Part shown: in pieces, positions 25,897 through 34,512 of the stretch
How the letters are laid out: each line of letters begins with the position of its first letter
Position numbering within the stretch: position 1 is the first letter of the stretch
Assembly: GCF_002159265.1 (NCBI RefSeq)
Contig: NZ_NFHG01000011.1
Location: forward strand, 1 to 64,000
Source of the DNA: Flavonifractor sp. An82
GTDB taxonomy: Bacteria; Bacillota; Clostridia; Oscillospirales; Oscillospiraceae
Length of the DNA: 64,000 nucleotides
Direction: 5' to 3'
Made by a program: the position numbers and the translations under genes
The notes under the pieces: model-generated
Told to the model about the DNA's origin: nothing
Database searches by the model: none
Seen by the model: the letters and a program-made list of their open reading frames with translations, nothing else

Positions 25897-27495
25897 ATGG
25901 AAAAAAACAAGAGAGTATATTGCCTCTATCGAGTCTCTACCAAAGGACAGGTAGAAAAAGATGATATCCCGATGCAGAAACAATACTGCCGTGAATTTGC
26001 GGAAAGCCAGGGATGGACGATCATCAAAGAATTTGCGGAAAAAGGTGTCTCGGGTTTCAAGGTGGCTGCCGCTGACCGCGACGCGATTCAAGAGATCCGC
26101 CAGGACGCTGAGGAACGGAAGTTTGACATCCTGCTGGTGTTCATGTTCGACCGCCTGGGACGGAGAGATGATGAGACGCCCTTCGTGGTGGAGTGGTTCA
26201 TCCGCAACGGAATCGAAGTGTGGAGCGCAATGGAAGGGCAGCAGAAGATGGATGATCATATCGACAAACTGCTGAACTATATCCGTTACTGGCAGGCCTC
26301 CGGTGAGAGCCTCAAAACCTCCGCACGAACAAAGACACGTCTGTCACAAATCGTGCAGGAGGGGAGGTTCCGCGGCGGGATCGTTCCCTATGGATACCGC
26401 CTGGAAAAGCAGGGGCGCTTCAATAAAAAGAATCACGAAGTCAACGAGATTCTGGTTGACCCGGATGAAGCTGCGGTGGTGCGCATCATCTTTGAAAAAT
26501 ATGTCTATGAGGGGTTCGGCGCACAGCGGTTGTCCCGGTGGTTATATAACAACGGCTATCTCAATCGAAAGGGAACCAACTTCGCCAATACCACCATCAT
26601 CAAAATGCTGAAGAACATCATGTATGTGGGAATCCTGCGCAGTGGGGAAACACGCTCAGAAATCTTTCCGGAGCTGCAAATTGTTCCGCTGGATCTGTAT
26701 GAGCGAGCACAGGAGTTGATGGAGGCCAGGACAATGCACCACAATGAAGTGCCCTTTAACTCCAAGGGGAAGGCGCTGCTCTCCGGGATGGTCTACTGCG
26801 CCCACTGTGGTTCCAAACTGGTGCTGACCACCAGCAGCGGTAGACGCGCCAAGGGTGAGCCCAAACGGGAAACCCATATCCGATATGCCTGCCACTACAA
26901 GATCCGCCATCCTCAGGACTGTGATGGTCAGACCGGATACTCCGGTGAGAAACTGGACGGCATTATTGATAAGATCGTCATCCAACTCTTTGAGCGGATG
27001 AAGACTGCACCCAGGAGCCAGCTCATTCAAAAGCAGCGGGAAAAAGAACTCCAACTGGCAAACAGTTCGGTGGCGAATCTGGAGAAACTCCATGCCACCG
27101 CAGAACGGGAGCTGGAGAGCTACAAGAAAGAGATCATCAAAACCATCAATGGGACTGGCAGTTTTGGAGCGGATATCCTTGGCGAGATGATAGAGGACAC
27201 CCGAAGCAAACTGGCGGCGTTGGCCCAGGAGTTGGAACAGGCCAGGGAGAAAGCGGCTGATCTGAAGAACTCTGCTGTTGCCGTCCAAAAGGAGTATGAC
27301 AAGATTATGTCCTGGGCCGACCTGTATGCGGGGAGTAGTATCGAGGGAAAGAAGATGATCCTGCGGCAGCTCATTGAGCGGGTAAATATCGGGAGGAACT
27401 TTGAAATCGAAGTGGAATTCAAAATCAGTGTCACACAGTTCTTCGACTTCCTGCATCCGGAAGGGGACAAGAGTGTGTACTATCGTGCATCCTGA
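25897..27495 (+). CDS. large serine recombinase (element B)
   Basis: 532 residues. Catalytic serine in YRVSTKGQVEKDDIPMQKQ near the N-terminus, resolvase domain to about 150, recombinase domain, zinc-ribbon YCAHCGSK near 305, then a long coiled coil (about 375-480). Site-specific integrase/excisionase of the TnpX type. It closely resembles the recombinase at 30389-32026 in its catalytic domain. It is the last gene before a strong hairpin and the tRNA 3' half, so it likely acts at that end. Confidence 0.93.
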   Translation: MEKNKRVYCLYRVSTKGQVEKDDIPMQKQYCREFAESQGWTIIKEFAEKGVSGFKVAAADRDAIQEIRQDAEERKFDILLVFMFDRLGRRDDETPFVVEWFIRNGIEVWSAMEGQQKMDDHIDKLLNYIRYWQASGESLKTSARTKTRLSQIVQEGRFRGGIVPYGYRLEKQGRFNKKNHEVNEILVDPDEAAVVRIIFEKYVYEGFGAQRLSRWLYNNGYLNRKGTNFANTTIIKMLKNIMYVGILRSGETRSEIFPELQIVPLDLYERAQELMEARTMHHNEVPFNSKGKALLSGMVYCAHCGSKLVLTTSSGRRAKGEPKRETHIRYACHYKIRHPQDCDGQTGYSGEKLDGIIDKIVIQLFERMKTAPRSQLIQKQREKELQLANSSVANLEKLHATAERELESYKKEIIKTINGTGSFGADILGEMIEDTRSKLAALAQELEQAREKAADLKNSAVAVQKEYDKIMSWADLYAGSSIEGKKMILRQLIERVNIGRNFEIEVEFKISVTQFFDFLHPEGDKSVYYRAS

Positions 27496-27507
27496 AAGCA
27501 TGAAAAA

Positions 27508-27540
27508 ACTCGGGAGATCTCAAAACGAGATCTCCCGAGT
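27508..27540 (-). terminator. terminator beside the recombinase and tRNA half
   Basis: 14-bp perfect inverted repeat ACTCGGGAGATCTC/GAGATCTCCCGAGT; on the minus strand it is followed by TTTTTTCA, so it terminates transcription coming from the tRNA-like side. Confidence 0.75.
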
Positions 27541-27541
27541 G

Positions 27542-27600
27542 TGGTGGACCTAATCGGGATCGAACCGACGACCTTACGGATGCGAACCGTACGCTCTCCC
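27542..27600 (-). other. tRNA 3' half (alanine-type, anticodon CGC); probable attachment site
   Basis: Minus strand: anticodon arm TACGG-TTCGCAT-CCGTA, variable AGGTC, T-arm GTCGG-TTCGATC-CCGAT, acceptor TAGGTCC, A, CCA, with U70 as in tRNA-Ala and part of a D-arm (GGGAGAGCG). A proper 5' half is not found. It shares most of the T-arm and acceptor sequence with 10127-10185. Confidence 0.65.
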
Positions 27601-27691
27601 GAACGCGACACAACACGGGCCCCAAGTATTTAATCTGATTTAGCTACAGAATAGACTCAACATAGGGATGCGTGTGACTCGAGGTACAACT

Positions 27692-27736
27692 GGGGTGCGA
27701 ATTATTCGATGGTATGCCGCAAATAATTCGCACCCC
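27692..27736. repeat. 15-bp perfect inverted repeat
   Basis: GGGGTGCGAATTATT and AATAATTCGCACCCC separated by 15 bases, between the tRNA half and the AIPR gene, with no T-run. Possibly a protein-binding or recombination site. Confidence 0.55.
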
Positions 27737-27775
27737 GAAAACTGTCGCAACTTTAGCAGAGCTAATTATGGCTAT

Positions 27776-29479
27776 TCATTCCGGGGTTGATGGGGCGTGC
27801 ATAAGTTCTTTGATCTTTGCAATTAAGAGAGGGCCTTTGGCAATTTTATCAGTCCCGCCCATTTCTTTATAAATTGAAAATACCCATTGGGAACTATTCG
27901 CTATTTGCTCTGTGCTAATTTCGTTCAAATTTATACTCGCTAAATCTTCGCTCATTATTTCTTCTTTTCCGAGTATGCGGGCGCAAAGGACATAAACGAC
28001 ATAGAATAATATATCAGACTTGTCCGTTGTAGTATATTGACCGCAGGAGCGTAAAAAAGAATCTACTTTTTTCCCAATAAATGCTGCGGCGTAGAATGTG
28101 GCAAGATTCTGCTTGGGATTATAGAGAGTATTATAAGCATCATCATCAGTCAGCAATGTAGACGGCCTCGCTCGTGCGAAATCCGGACGCTGTAGAATAA
28201 TTGACATAAGACACTGGGCAAGAAATGAAACACTTACAATTTGCGTAGACTTTTTACCTTGATTCCGATAATAGTTCTTACGTCTATCGTAATATAGATC
28301 ACGTGGCCTAAAAAAGAGTTCAATTTGACGATGTATGCTGTCTGTCGCCCGGAGAGAAGCTTTTGGAATGGCAGTCTGGCTATTCGTTGCAAAGATAATT
28401 TTATCACGCGAGTCATCGGTTTCAGGCACAATAACTCTCACAAGTAGACATCTATTTTCGGACTCTAACATATTTGGGTGTGAAACAAAATAGTTATATA
28501 TTTCATTTGAGGTCTGCAATCCGTTTACTATTTCTGGATGGGAGATTCGCAATTCTTTTACAGTCACGAATTGTGCGCTTTCTGCCAAAATAGTAATCCC
28601 ATTATTGAGCCACCAAAAGTCTTCGCCCCCATAATGCTCTAATGAGTCCTGTATCTCCTTGTTTACGGTAATATGACCTTGGTAATCTCGGACATTGGAC
28701 TCAAATATATGCTTAATTAACTCGCCAGATTCATCCGTGATAAATTTATAATATTCTGGAAGCTTAACAAGAGATACATATACTTGCTGTGGGGCTGGGT
28801 TAATCGGGGATTCCGCCAGTTTCAGATAGAACTCTTCCTTTGGCGGTGATTCTATCATCTCCATCAATTGGTCTGCACCAATAAAAGATACATCCACTGT
28901 GACAGAAGGATTTGGAAACATACCCTTTACTAAGGCCTTTAGTTCATCGGCTTGGGCATTAACATTCTGATGGATATCAGCACCTTTAGATACATATTTA
29001 TATTCAATCTGTAATTTCGCGCGTTTATGAATAAGATGAATATATGTATCTTTAAAAAAAGCGAACGCTTGACGAACGGCTTCCGTATAGCGGTCCTTAT
29101 ACTCATCACACGATTTTTCAAGTGACAACAAATTTGCCGATACGGTTTTCCATTTATCAAACACCTGCTCTTTAAATGAGTAGGTGTTTTTTGCCTGTAT
29201 GATGCATAAAGTCAATTTGACATCCTGTTTAAATTTTGTGTCATCGTCATCTTCATGAATAAGTTCGCCATCTGCAAAAAAGAAGATTCCATCGCAACCG
29301 CCATCGCTTCCACTACCAGTCAGATGCTGTTCAATCTCCTCATCGCTCAAATCATATTTTTTTAATACTTGCTGCGCCGAAAAAAACTCAAAGTAAGAAT
29401 CCTCAGTTGAATATTGGGGGTTATCTGCAAAATTTCTCGTTACAATTTCTGATAAAAGAATTTGATTATTGGTCGGCAT
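27776..29479 (-). CDS. AIPR-family phage-defence (abortive infection) protein
   Basis: 567 residues. The central VRDYQGHITVNKEIQDSLE and FWWLNNGITILA with RISHPEIVNGLQTS form the AIPR signature, a family tied to abortive infection and restriction-type defence. N-terminal SGSDGGCDGIFFF and IIQAKNTY resemble a restriction-endonuclease-like core (D...QAK). The DNA is clearly more AT-rich than its surroundings, a sign of recent transfer as cargo. GGGAGG ribosome site at 7 bases. Single gene with no visible partner. Confidence 0.85.
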   Translation of the reverse strand: MPTNNQILLSEIVTRNFADNPQYSTEDSYFEFFSAQQVLKKYDLSDEEIEQHLTGSGSDGGCDGIFFFADGELIHEDDDDTKFKQDVKLTLCIIQAKNTYSFKEQVFDKWKTVSANLLSLEKSCDEYKDRYTEAVRQAFAFFKDTYIHLIHKRAKLQIEYKYVSKGADIHQNVNAQADELKALVKGMFPNPSVTVDVSFIGADQLMEMIESPPKEEFYLKLAESPINPAPQQVYVSLVKLPEYYKFITDESGELIKHIFESNVRDYQGHITVNKEIQDSLEHYGGEDFWWLNNGITILAESAQFVTVKELRISHPEIVNGLQTSNEIYNYFVSHPNMLESENRCLLVRVIVPETDDSRDKIIFATNSQTAIPKASLRATDSIHRQIELFFRPRDLYYDRRKNYYRNQGKKSTQIVSVSFLAQCLMSIILQRPDFARARPSTLLTDDDAYNTLYNPKQNLATFYAAAFIGKKVDSFLRSCGQYTTTDKSDILFYVVYVLCARILGKEEIMSEDLASINLNEISTEQIANSSQWVFSIYKEMGGTDKIAKGPLLIAKIKELMHAPSTPE

Positions 29480-29581
29480 TTGTTATCCTCCCAGAAGAAA
29501 TTTGCGCCTCTAAGCTGACTGTATTATAATTGATTCGACAGCAGAAAGCAACCTGTATACTATATTGTTAGCACTACACAG

Positions 29582-30313
29582 CTATTGATTTCTTCTCAAC
29601 ACAGTATCCAATTTCTCTTGCGTCGCATCAGGAAAGTTTTTCAGAATTTGCTTGTAACTAAGAAATTTTGACTCAGCTGGGGAGACGGAGTAGCATGACG
29701 TGATATACTCATACCCCCACAGAGCCTCTGGCGTGGTATAGACGGAGATGGGCCAGCCATAGGGGATACCCTTCTTGTTGATCCGTTGCTGGAAGTCCCG
29801 GATGAGCAGATAGCCGCCCATCTGCAGGTCGGTGACGGTACCCTCGAAGTTCTTTTCCCCGCCCTTGCCGAAGCCGGCCCGCTGTTTCAGGGCAAAGGAG
29901 AACCACTCGTCCTGCCCGGCAAAGCAGTCCATGATCCGCTTCTGGCGCATGGGAGCCAGCTCGTCCTCCCAGCGGCTGTCGAAGTCGTACCCGTCCCGCC
30001 GCCAGTTGGCAAAATGGGGAAACCAGGCTTTGGAGATGAAGCCGGCCTTCTTCCCAAAGAACTTCCCGTAGGCCACCTTGCCGCTGCGGGCCATCAGGCA
30101 CCGCCACTCCCAGGGGTCCTGGGCTTCATCCCCAGACCACCAGTAGAGGTCAGCGGTGTTCTCCTCCACAGAGAATCCGTCCACCTCATTTTTGAACAGG
30201 GGCAGAAAGCCAATTTCGTCAATCCACTCGATCAGCTCATCCCAGCTCTGAATGCGGGCGGGATCATACCAGTCCAGTCCCCGCATGATCCACTCGCCGT
30301 TCTCGATGGCCAT
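29582..30313 (-). CDS. AlkZ-related conserved protein
   Basis: 243 residues: WMRGLDWYDP-like start, FLPLFKNEVDGFSVEE, YWWSGDEAQDPWEWR, then GKFFGKKAGFISK and EKNFEGTVTDLQMGGYLLIRDF. I recall similar proteins annotated as AlkZ-related (AlkZ is a DNA glycosylase), but no glycosylase residue can be verified here. Codon use is GC-rich again, unlike the AIPR gene beside it. Function uncertain. Confidence 0.65.
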   Translation of the reverse strand: MAIENGEWIMRGLDWYDPARIQSWDELIEWIDEIGFLPLFKNEVDGFSVEENTADLYWWSGDEAQDPWEWRCLMARSGKVAYGKFFGKKAGFISKAWFPHFANWRRDGYDFDSRWEDELAPMRQKRIMDCFAGQDEWFSFALKQRAGFGKGGEKNFEGTVTDLQMGGYLLIRDFQQRINKKGIPYGWPISVYTTPEALWGYEYITSCYSVSPAESKFLSYKQILKNFPDATQEKLDTVLRRNQ

Positions 30314-30388
30314 GATATTCCCACCTCTACCTTGCTGCCATGATTATAGCACAGTAGGGAGGAGAGCGGCTATTGATATTTCTTCAGA

Positions 30389-32026
30389 TCAACCCATCTC
30401 CATGCCGTTGAGGAATTGGGCCTCGGAAATGTTGAACTCGATCTGGATACCATAATTACGGGTCAGGGTAACGGCCTTGATCATCTGTGAGGTGATCACT
30501 TTTTTCTCGTCAATACTGGCAGAGTCGAAAAGTTCCGCCCAGGAGAGGAGCTGCTGGTGCTGTGCCAAGATTTCTGATGAGATCGTCTTGGCCTCACTCA
30601 TGTCCATCTGAAGCGCCTCAATTTCCTTGGAGAGTTCATCTACCTTTCCCTGCACCATATCCATCCGCTTTTTTACTTGTTCTGGCGTAAATACACAAGT
30701 ACCCTCAATAGAAGCAAGCATTAGTTCTTCCCATTTAGAGAGCTCCTTGGCAGCTTTGGAATATTCCGCCTTCGCCAATTTCAACTTTTGCTGATATTCC
30801 TTATTGGAAATCTGCACTTGTGCTTTCAAAAATTCCTTTTCATCTACCCGTTTGGCTCGCTCAAAAATGCCCCGAAGAATGGATTCAACGACGCTGTCCA
30901 CTTTCTCCGCACGGTATGTAGTGGGACCGTCACATTGTTCCTTGTGCTGGGTTCGGTTGTAGCACTTATAGATTGCGATGCGCTCCGGGTGGTCTGAGGG
31001 GTGGTGGGCCTTCCGTGCGGTAGTTGCAAAAACACGGCCGCCGCAATGACCGCAGTAAACATTCCCTGAGAGCAGGGCTTTCCCGACAATTTTTCGCGGA
31101 TAGGAGCCGGAAGAGCGGACCACTGTGGCTTCACTTCCATCCTCCAAGGCGACTTTTTCCGTTTCCCAACCACATTTGATGGCGTAGTTGATGGATCTCT
31201 GCTCCCTGGCCTTTGTCACCCGTTGAAACTGCTCCAACGGGATGATCTGCAGCTCCGGGAACACTTCAGACTGCGTTTCCCCGCTTCGCAGGATGCCGGC
31301 GTTCATGATGTTGGCCAAGATGTGCTGGATCGTGGAATAGTGAAACGGTTCTCCGGTTCTCAGATTGATGATTCCCTCATTTTTCAGGATCGTGGAGATT
31401 TTCCGGCCTCCGTAACCGTATCGATCAGTCAGGTCAAACATCCGTTTGACCGCTGGCGCCTCATCCGGATTGATCTCAATATCATATAGTTCCCGATTTT
31501 TCTTTCCGGTCCGGCCCTTTTTGACCAGCTGAAATCCATAGGCGGGAACACCGCCGCGGAAGCGGCCCTCTTGAACGATTTGACCAAGCCTGGTCTTGGT
31601 GCGGATGGAGGTCTTCAGGCTTTCCCCGGACGCCTGCCAGTATCGGATGTAATTCATGAGCTTGTCCACATGATTATCAAACCGCTGCTGTCCTTCCTCG
31701 GCGCTCCATACCTCGATCCCGTTATTGACGAACCACTCTACTACAAAGGGTGTCTCATCCTCTTTGCGGCCAAGTCGGTCAAACATAAAGACCAACAGAA
31801 TATCAAATTTCCCCAAGGCCGCATCCCGCTGGATCTCTTGGACTGCATCCCGGTCTTTGGCAGAGACCTTAAAACCGGAGACACCTTTTTCAGAAAACTC
31901 CGCAATGATGTCCCAGCCCTTTTCAGCGGCAAATTCGTGACACCGTTGTTTTTGCATGGGGATATCGTCTTTTTCTACCTGTCCTTTTGTAGAAACGCGA
32001 TAAAGACAGTAGACCCGCTTTCCCAT
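30389..32026 (-). CDS. large serine recombinase (second copy)
   Basis: 545 residues from ATG 32026, placed 7 bases after GGAGG; the GTG at 32032 would sit on the ribosome site. Catalytic YRVSTKGQVEKDDIPMQKQ, zinc ribbon YCGHCGGR, and a coiled-coil C-terminal half. Strongly alike to the element B enzyme in the first 200 residues and divergent later, so target sites probably differ. Last gene of a three-gene unit with 32633 and 32197. Confidence 0.93.
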   Translation of the reverse strand: MGKRVYCLYRVSTKGQVEKDDIPMQKQRCHEFAAEKGWDIIAEFSEKGVSGFKVSAKDRDAVQEIQRDAALGKFDILLVFMFDRLGRKEDETPFVVEWFVNNGIEVWSAEEGQQRFDNHVDKLMNYIRYWQASGESLKTSIRTKTRLGQIVQEGRFRGGVPAYGFQLVKKGRTGKKNRELYDIEINPDEAPAVKRMFDLTDRYGYGGRKISTILKNEGIINLRTGEPFHYSTIQHILANIMNAGILRSGETQSEVFPELQIIPLEQFQRVTKAREQRSINYAIKCGWETEKVALEDGSEATVVRSSGSYPRKIVGKALLSGNVYCGHCGGRVFATTARKAHHPSDHPERIAIYKCYNRTQHKEQCDGPTTYRAEKVDSVVESILRGIFERAKRVDEKEFLKAQVQISNKEYQQKLKLAKAEYSKAAKELSKWEELMLASIEGTCVFTPEQVKKRMDMVQGKVDELSKEIEALQMDMSEAKTISSEILAQHQQLLSWAELFDSASIDEKKVITSQMIKAVTLTRNYGIQIEFNISEAQFLNGMEMG

Positions 32027-32038
32027 GGGCACCCCTCC

Positions 32039-32197
32039 TTAACCTGCACTCCGCTGGAGGTAGGATTCCTTCAGAATCTCCCGCACCAGACTGGGAACAG
32101 CTTGGTTGGTCTGTTCGCTAAAGATGAGCCTAACGACCAGACCTTGGACGATCAACTCTTGTACGCCTTGCCTTTTTGTATCATTCTGCTGTCTCAT
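32039..32197 (-). CDS. 52-residue recombinase partner
   Basis: Small frame between the regulator and recombinase: MRQQNDTKRQGVQELIVQGL, then VVRLIFSEQTNQ and a helical C-terminus ending QRSAG. Start overlaps the upstream gene by 17 bases; its stop overlaps the ribosome site of the recombinase. Tight packing on both sides and amphipathic helices argue that it is real. It might be a directionality factor or cofactor; unproven. Confidence 0.6.
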   Translation of the reverse strand: MRQQNDTKRQGVQELIVQGLVVRLIFSEQTNQAVPSLVREILKESYLQRSAG

Positions 32198-32633
32198 GGC
32201 CGATAGCTCCTTCCTGAATGATTTGCTCCAGTTGATGAATCAAAGAACTGGCTTCCTCCGGCAAAGAGAAAGCCAGTTCCTGTGCGGCCTGGAGCTGCTG
32301 AAGGACAGCTTCCAGGTCATCTCGGTCAAGTGTCGATGTCCCGCAGAGCACAATGGCCCGGTCGAGGCAGAGGATTTGAATATCCTCACCAGGGGACAGA
32401 TTTGCTTGCTCCAAAAGCGGAGATGGGATCAAAAGTTTTTCCTCGTCCTCCCCGGCCTCGATGGACTCGGGGGAGAGCAGAAACTCTTGATAATCATTTT
32501 TTACGCCGTCCCTTGTCAGATAGGCGAGGCAGACGGGATCGGCAGGGGATAGCCCCATCTCCTGGATTAGTTCAGGTGGGATGTGGAGATCCCCGTTTTC
32601 GCTTACCTGCAAGAACACTTCACGGATTTTCAA
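32181..32633 (-). CDS. AbrB-like regulator upstream of recombinase
   Basis: KIREVFLQVSENGDLHIPPELIQEMGLSPADPVCLAYL is an AbrB/MazE/SpoVT-type swapped-hairpin pattern, and a second similar stretch (LLIPSPLLEQANLSPGEDIQIL) follows, suggesting two tandem copies. The start is uncertain: TTG 32633 lies 9 bases from GGGAGG, whereas ATG 32642 directly abuts it. C-terminal helical region ends GHETAE. Likely controls the recombinase unit. Confidence 0.65.
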   Translation of the reverse strand: MKIREVFLQVSENGDLHIPPELIQEMGLSPADPVCLAYLTRDGVKNDYQEFLLSPESIEAGEDEEKLLIPSPLLEQANLSPGEDIQILCLDRAIVLCGTSTLDRDDLEAVLQQLQAAQELAFSLPEEASSLIHQLEQIIQEGAIGHETAE

Positions 32634-32699
32634 ACACACCATCCTCCCTAAAAGATAAAGTGCCGGCGTCCGAGAACGGTGGCCGGCACTCATCATGAT

Positions 32700-33372
32700 T
32701 TGTCAATAGTAGTTGTATATAGAGAATCCATCATCAGATGATTGTGGCCCGGAATCATCTGGTGCTTTCCCGGTTCACAGTCACACATTATTTTCAATAG
32801 TTTTCGCCTCACTCTTCTTGGTGTTCCTTAAAATCTGCGGTTAATACCACAAACATAGGGATCGCCCCGTTTTTGGCATTTCACCCTCTCCAGCGATTTT
32901 TCAGGATTTATGCAATAAAAGCATCCTCATCAGTTGGAGGATGAAACAGGGACAAAGGCGATCCCCATGGCTTCTGATATTAAGACTTCACAGTTGTGTT
33001 ATCTCATATGCGCCTGTATTCGACACTACTTCCCCAGGCGGCAGGGCAACCGATCTGGACCGCAGCTGGCTTCACTGCGTCATGGGCGTCTCACCCCCGC
33101 GAGGATCTCTCCCGGCTGCCCTCCTTGCTTGCGGCTGGGACTGGGCAGAAGTATCATTATCCCTGGCGGAGTCATTGCGAAACAGCCCGCCACAGGCTGT
33201 TTTGTGGACGGATGGATCCGCTTGGCACCTTATTTGGCCGTCTTTGATGCAGGGTTTATCTGCACAGGTGGTCTTGGCGCATCCTCCAGCGTCGCTTGCC
33301 CCGGTCAAGGGGCCCCGTCAGGAAGGTATCCAGATGATTGGATATTTGATTTTCAAAGAACACGAGAGGAAA
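32700..33372. other. gene-free region between recombinase unit and sigma-like gene
   Basis: About 670 bases without a convincing gene. Open frames exist on both strands (for example 32934-33434 plus) but lack ribosome sites and recognisable content. No clear repeats or terminators besides the hairpin at 33373. May hold an untranslated RNA or element end. Confidence 0.35.
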
Positions 33373-33405
33373 CCCCCTCACTCTATTACCCGTTGAGTGA
33401 GGGGG
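33373..33405 (-). terminator. hairpin terminator after the sigma-like gene
   Basis: 10-bp repeat CCCCCTCACT/AGTGAGGGGG, 16 bases past the stop, followed on the minus strand by only three T, so possibly weak. Confidence 0.55.
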
Positions 33406-33420
33406 CTGAGAACCAGAATT

Positions 33421-33882
33421 TTATGTTTTTATGATTTTTCTGAGTTTTGCCAGGACTTTATGGCGGCGCTTATTGACCCCTTTCTGAGAGATCCCAAGCT
33501 GCTGGGCATACTCCCGTTCAGTCAGCTCCTGGTAGAACAGCGCGTCAATCAGGGCTTTCTCCTCGGCGGTCAACTGCAGCAGAGCCGTGCGGAGCAGCCA
33601 CAATTCCTCCTCATGAAGCATTACCGTCTCTGGTGTTGGCTCATCTATGGAGAATTGGCGGTGTTCCTCCTCCATCAGCCGGTCGTAGGAATCCTCCCGG
33701 CCGGGCAAAAGATTAGCGACTTTACCCTCTGGGTCGTAGGAAAATCGTTCTTGTTTGATGTCTACTTCCATGTACTCCATCTTGCGGTCGCTTTTCTTCA
33801 GAACCGAGAGGACGTCAGGCCGCATTTGGATTTCTGGATAGAGTCTCCCATAATCGGGGTGATATTTATCATATTTCGGCAT
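33421..33882 (-). CDS. sigma-70 region 4-like HTH protein
   Basis: 153 residues from ATG 33882. The C-terminal 60 residues (LQLTAEEKALIDALFYQELTEREYAQQLGISQKGVNKRRHKVLAKLRK) match sigma-70 region 4, the -35-binding helix-turn-helix. Region 2 is absent, so it is a sigma-like regulator as found in many Clostridia conjugative transposons rather than a full sigma factor. A 15-bp inverted repeat lies just before its ribosome site. Confidence 0.85.
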   Translation of the reverse strand: MPKYDKYHPDYGRLYPEIQMRPDVLSVLKKSDRKMEYMEVDIKQERFSYDPEGKVANLLPGREDSYDRLMEEEHRQFSIDEPTPETVMLHEEELWLLRTALLQLTAEEKALIDALFYQELTEREYAQQLGISQKGVNKRRHKVLAKLRKIIKT

Positions 33883-33900
33883 ACGCCGCAACCTCCGAAT

Positions 33901-33934
33901 CTTCTGAAATTTTGAGAAGTCAAAATTTCAGAAG
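33901..33934. promoter_or_regulatory. 15-bp inverted repeat in the leader of the sigma-like gene
   Basis: CTTCTGAAATTTTGA and TCAAAATTTCAGAAG with a 4-base spacer, ending just upstream of the GGAGG of the 33882 gene. Either an operator or an RNA hairpin controlling translation. Confidence 0.6.
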
Positions 33935-34512
33935 CCGGAGGTCCCCGGCACCCTACCGTGTGCCGGCGGGCAAAACAAAAGCCGCCGACCCCACAAAAAT
34001 GTGTGGAACCGGCGGCACCATTTACAGCATTAAGAAGTCCGCAGAGGGGGATGCCAAGGTGGTCATGCTGAAACTGCGTGGCACTATGCTCCAACGCCCT
34101 CCATCGGGCGCGGCCCCTCTTTGTCTTATGTTCTGTGCTTGTGCGGAGCGCCGGTAGGCGCAGGTTCTTCTTAACGCTGTCATGTACCCAAGTGCATCAC
34201 AGCGTCCCTTCCCCGCGTCTGCGGTGGCACACAAGCGGCGATCCTCTCCCCCTCTCCTCGGCGGTATGGCAGCTCAGAGCTGCCGCTTGGTCAGATCATG
34301 GCTCGTCAAAAAACAGCAGAAGGCCGCCGCCCCGAACACTGGAACGGCTGCCTCCTGTTATCGGTTCATCAGACATGGCCGAGGACATTTTGATCACCTT
34401 CCATCTGCTTTGCTGCCATGACAATAGGATAGAAAATAAATGGCAGAAAGTCAGAATGAACGCAAAAGAAGGATATGAGATTTTTCTAAAGATTATCGCA
34501 TAAATCGACATT
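33935..34512. other. gene-free region with a terminator (33981-34016)
   Basis: Holds a hairpin GCCGCCG..CC.CACA / TGTG.GG..CGGCGGC at 33981-34016 followed on the minus strand by TTTTGTTTT, a good terminator for transcription from the response-regulator side. The rest shows no credible gene. Confidence 0.5.

Noticed and set aside
27542-27640. Complete tRNA-Ala gene
   Set aside because: The only 5' acceptor candidate (GGGCCCG on the minus strand) pairs imperfectly and leaves a D-region too long for a tRNA.
32934-33434. 166-codon plus-strand frame
   Set aside because: No ribosome site or recognisable domain, overlaps the sigma-like gene end on the other strand.
33912-34157. 81-codon frame containing MCGTGGTIYSIKK
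   Set aside because: Overlaps a clear terminator hairpin and lacks a ribosome site.
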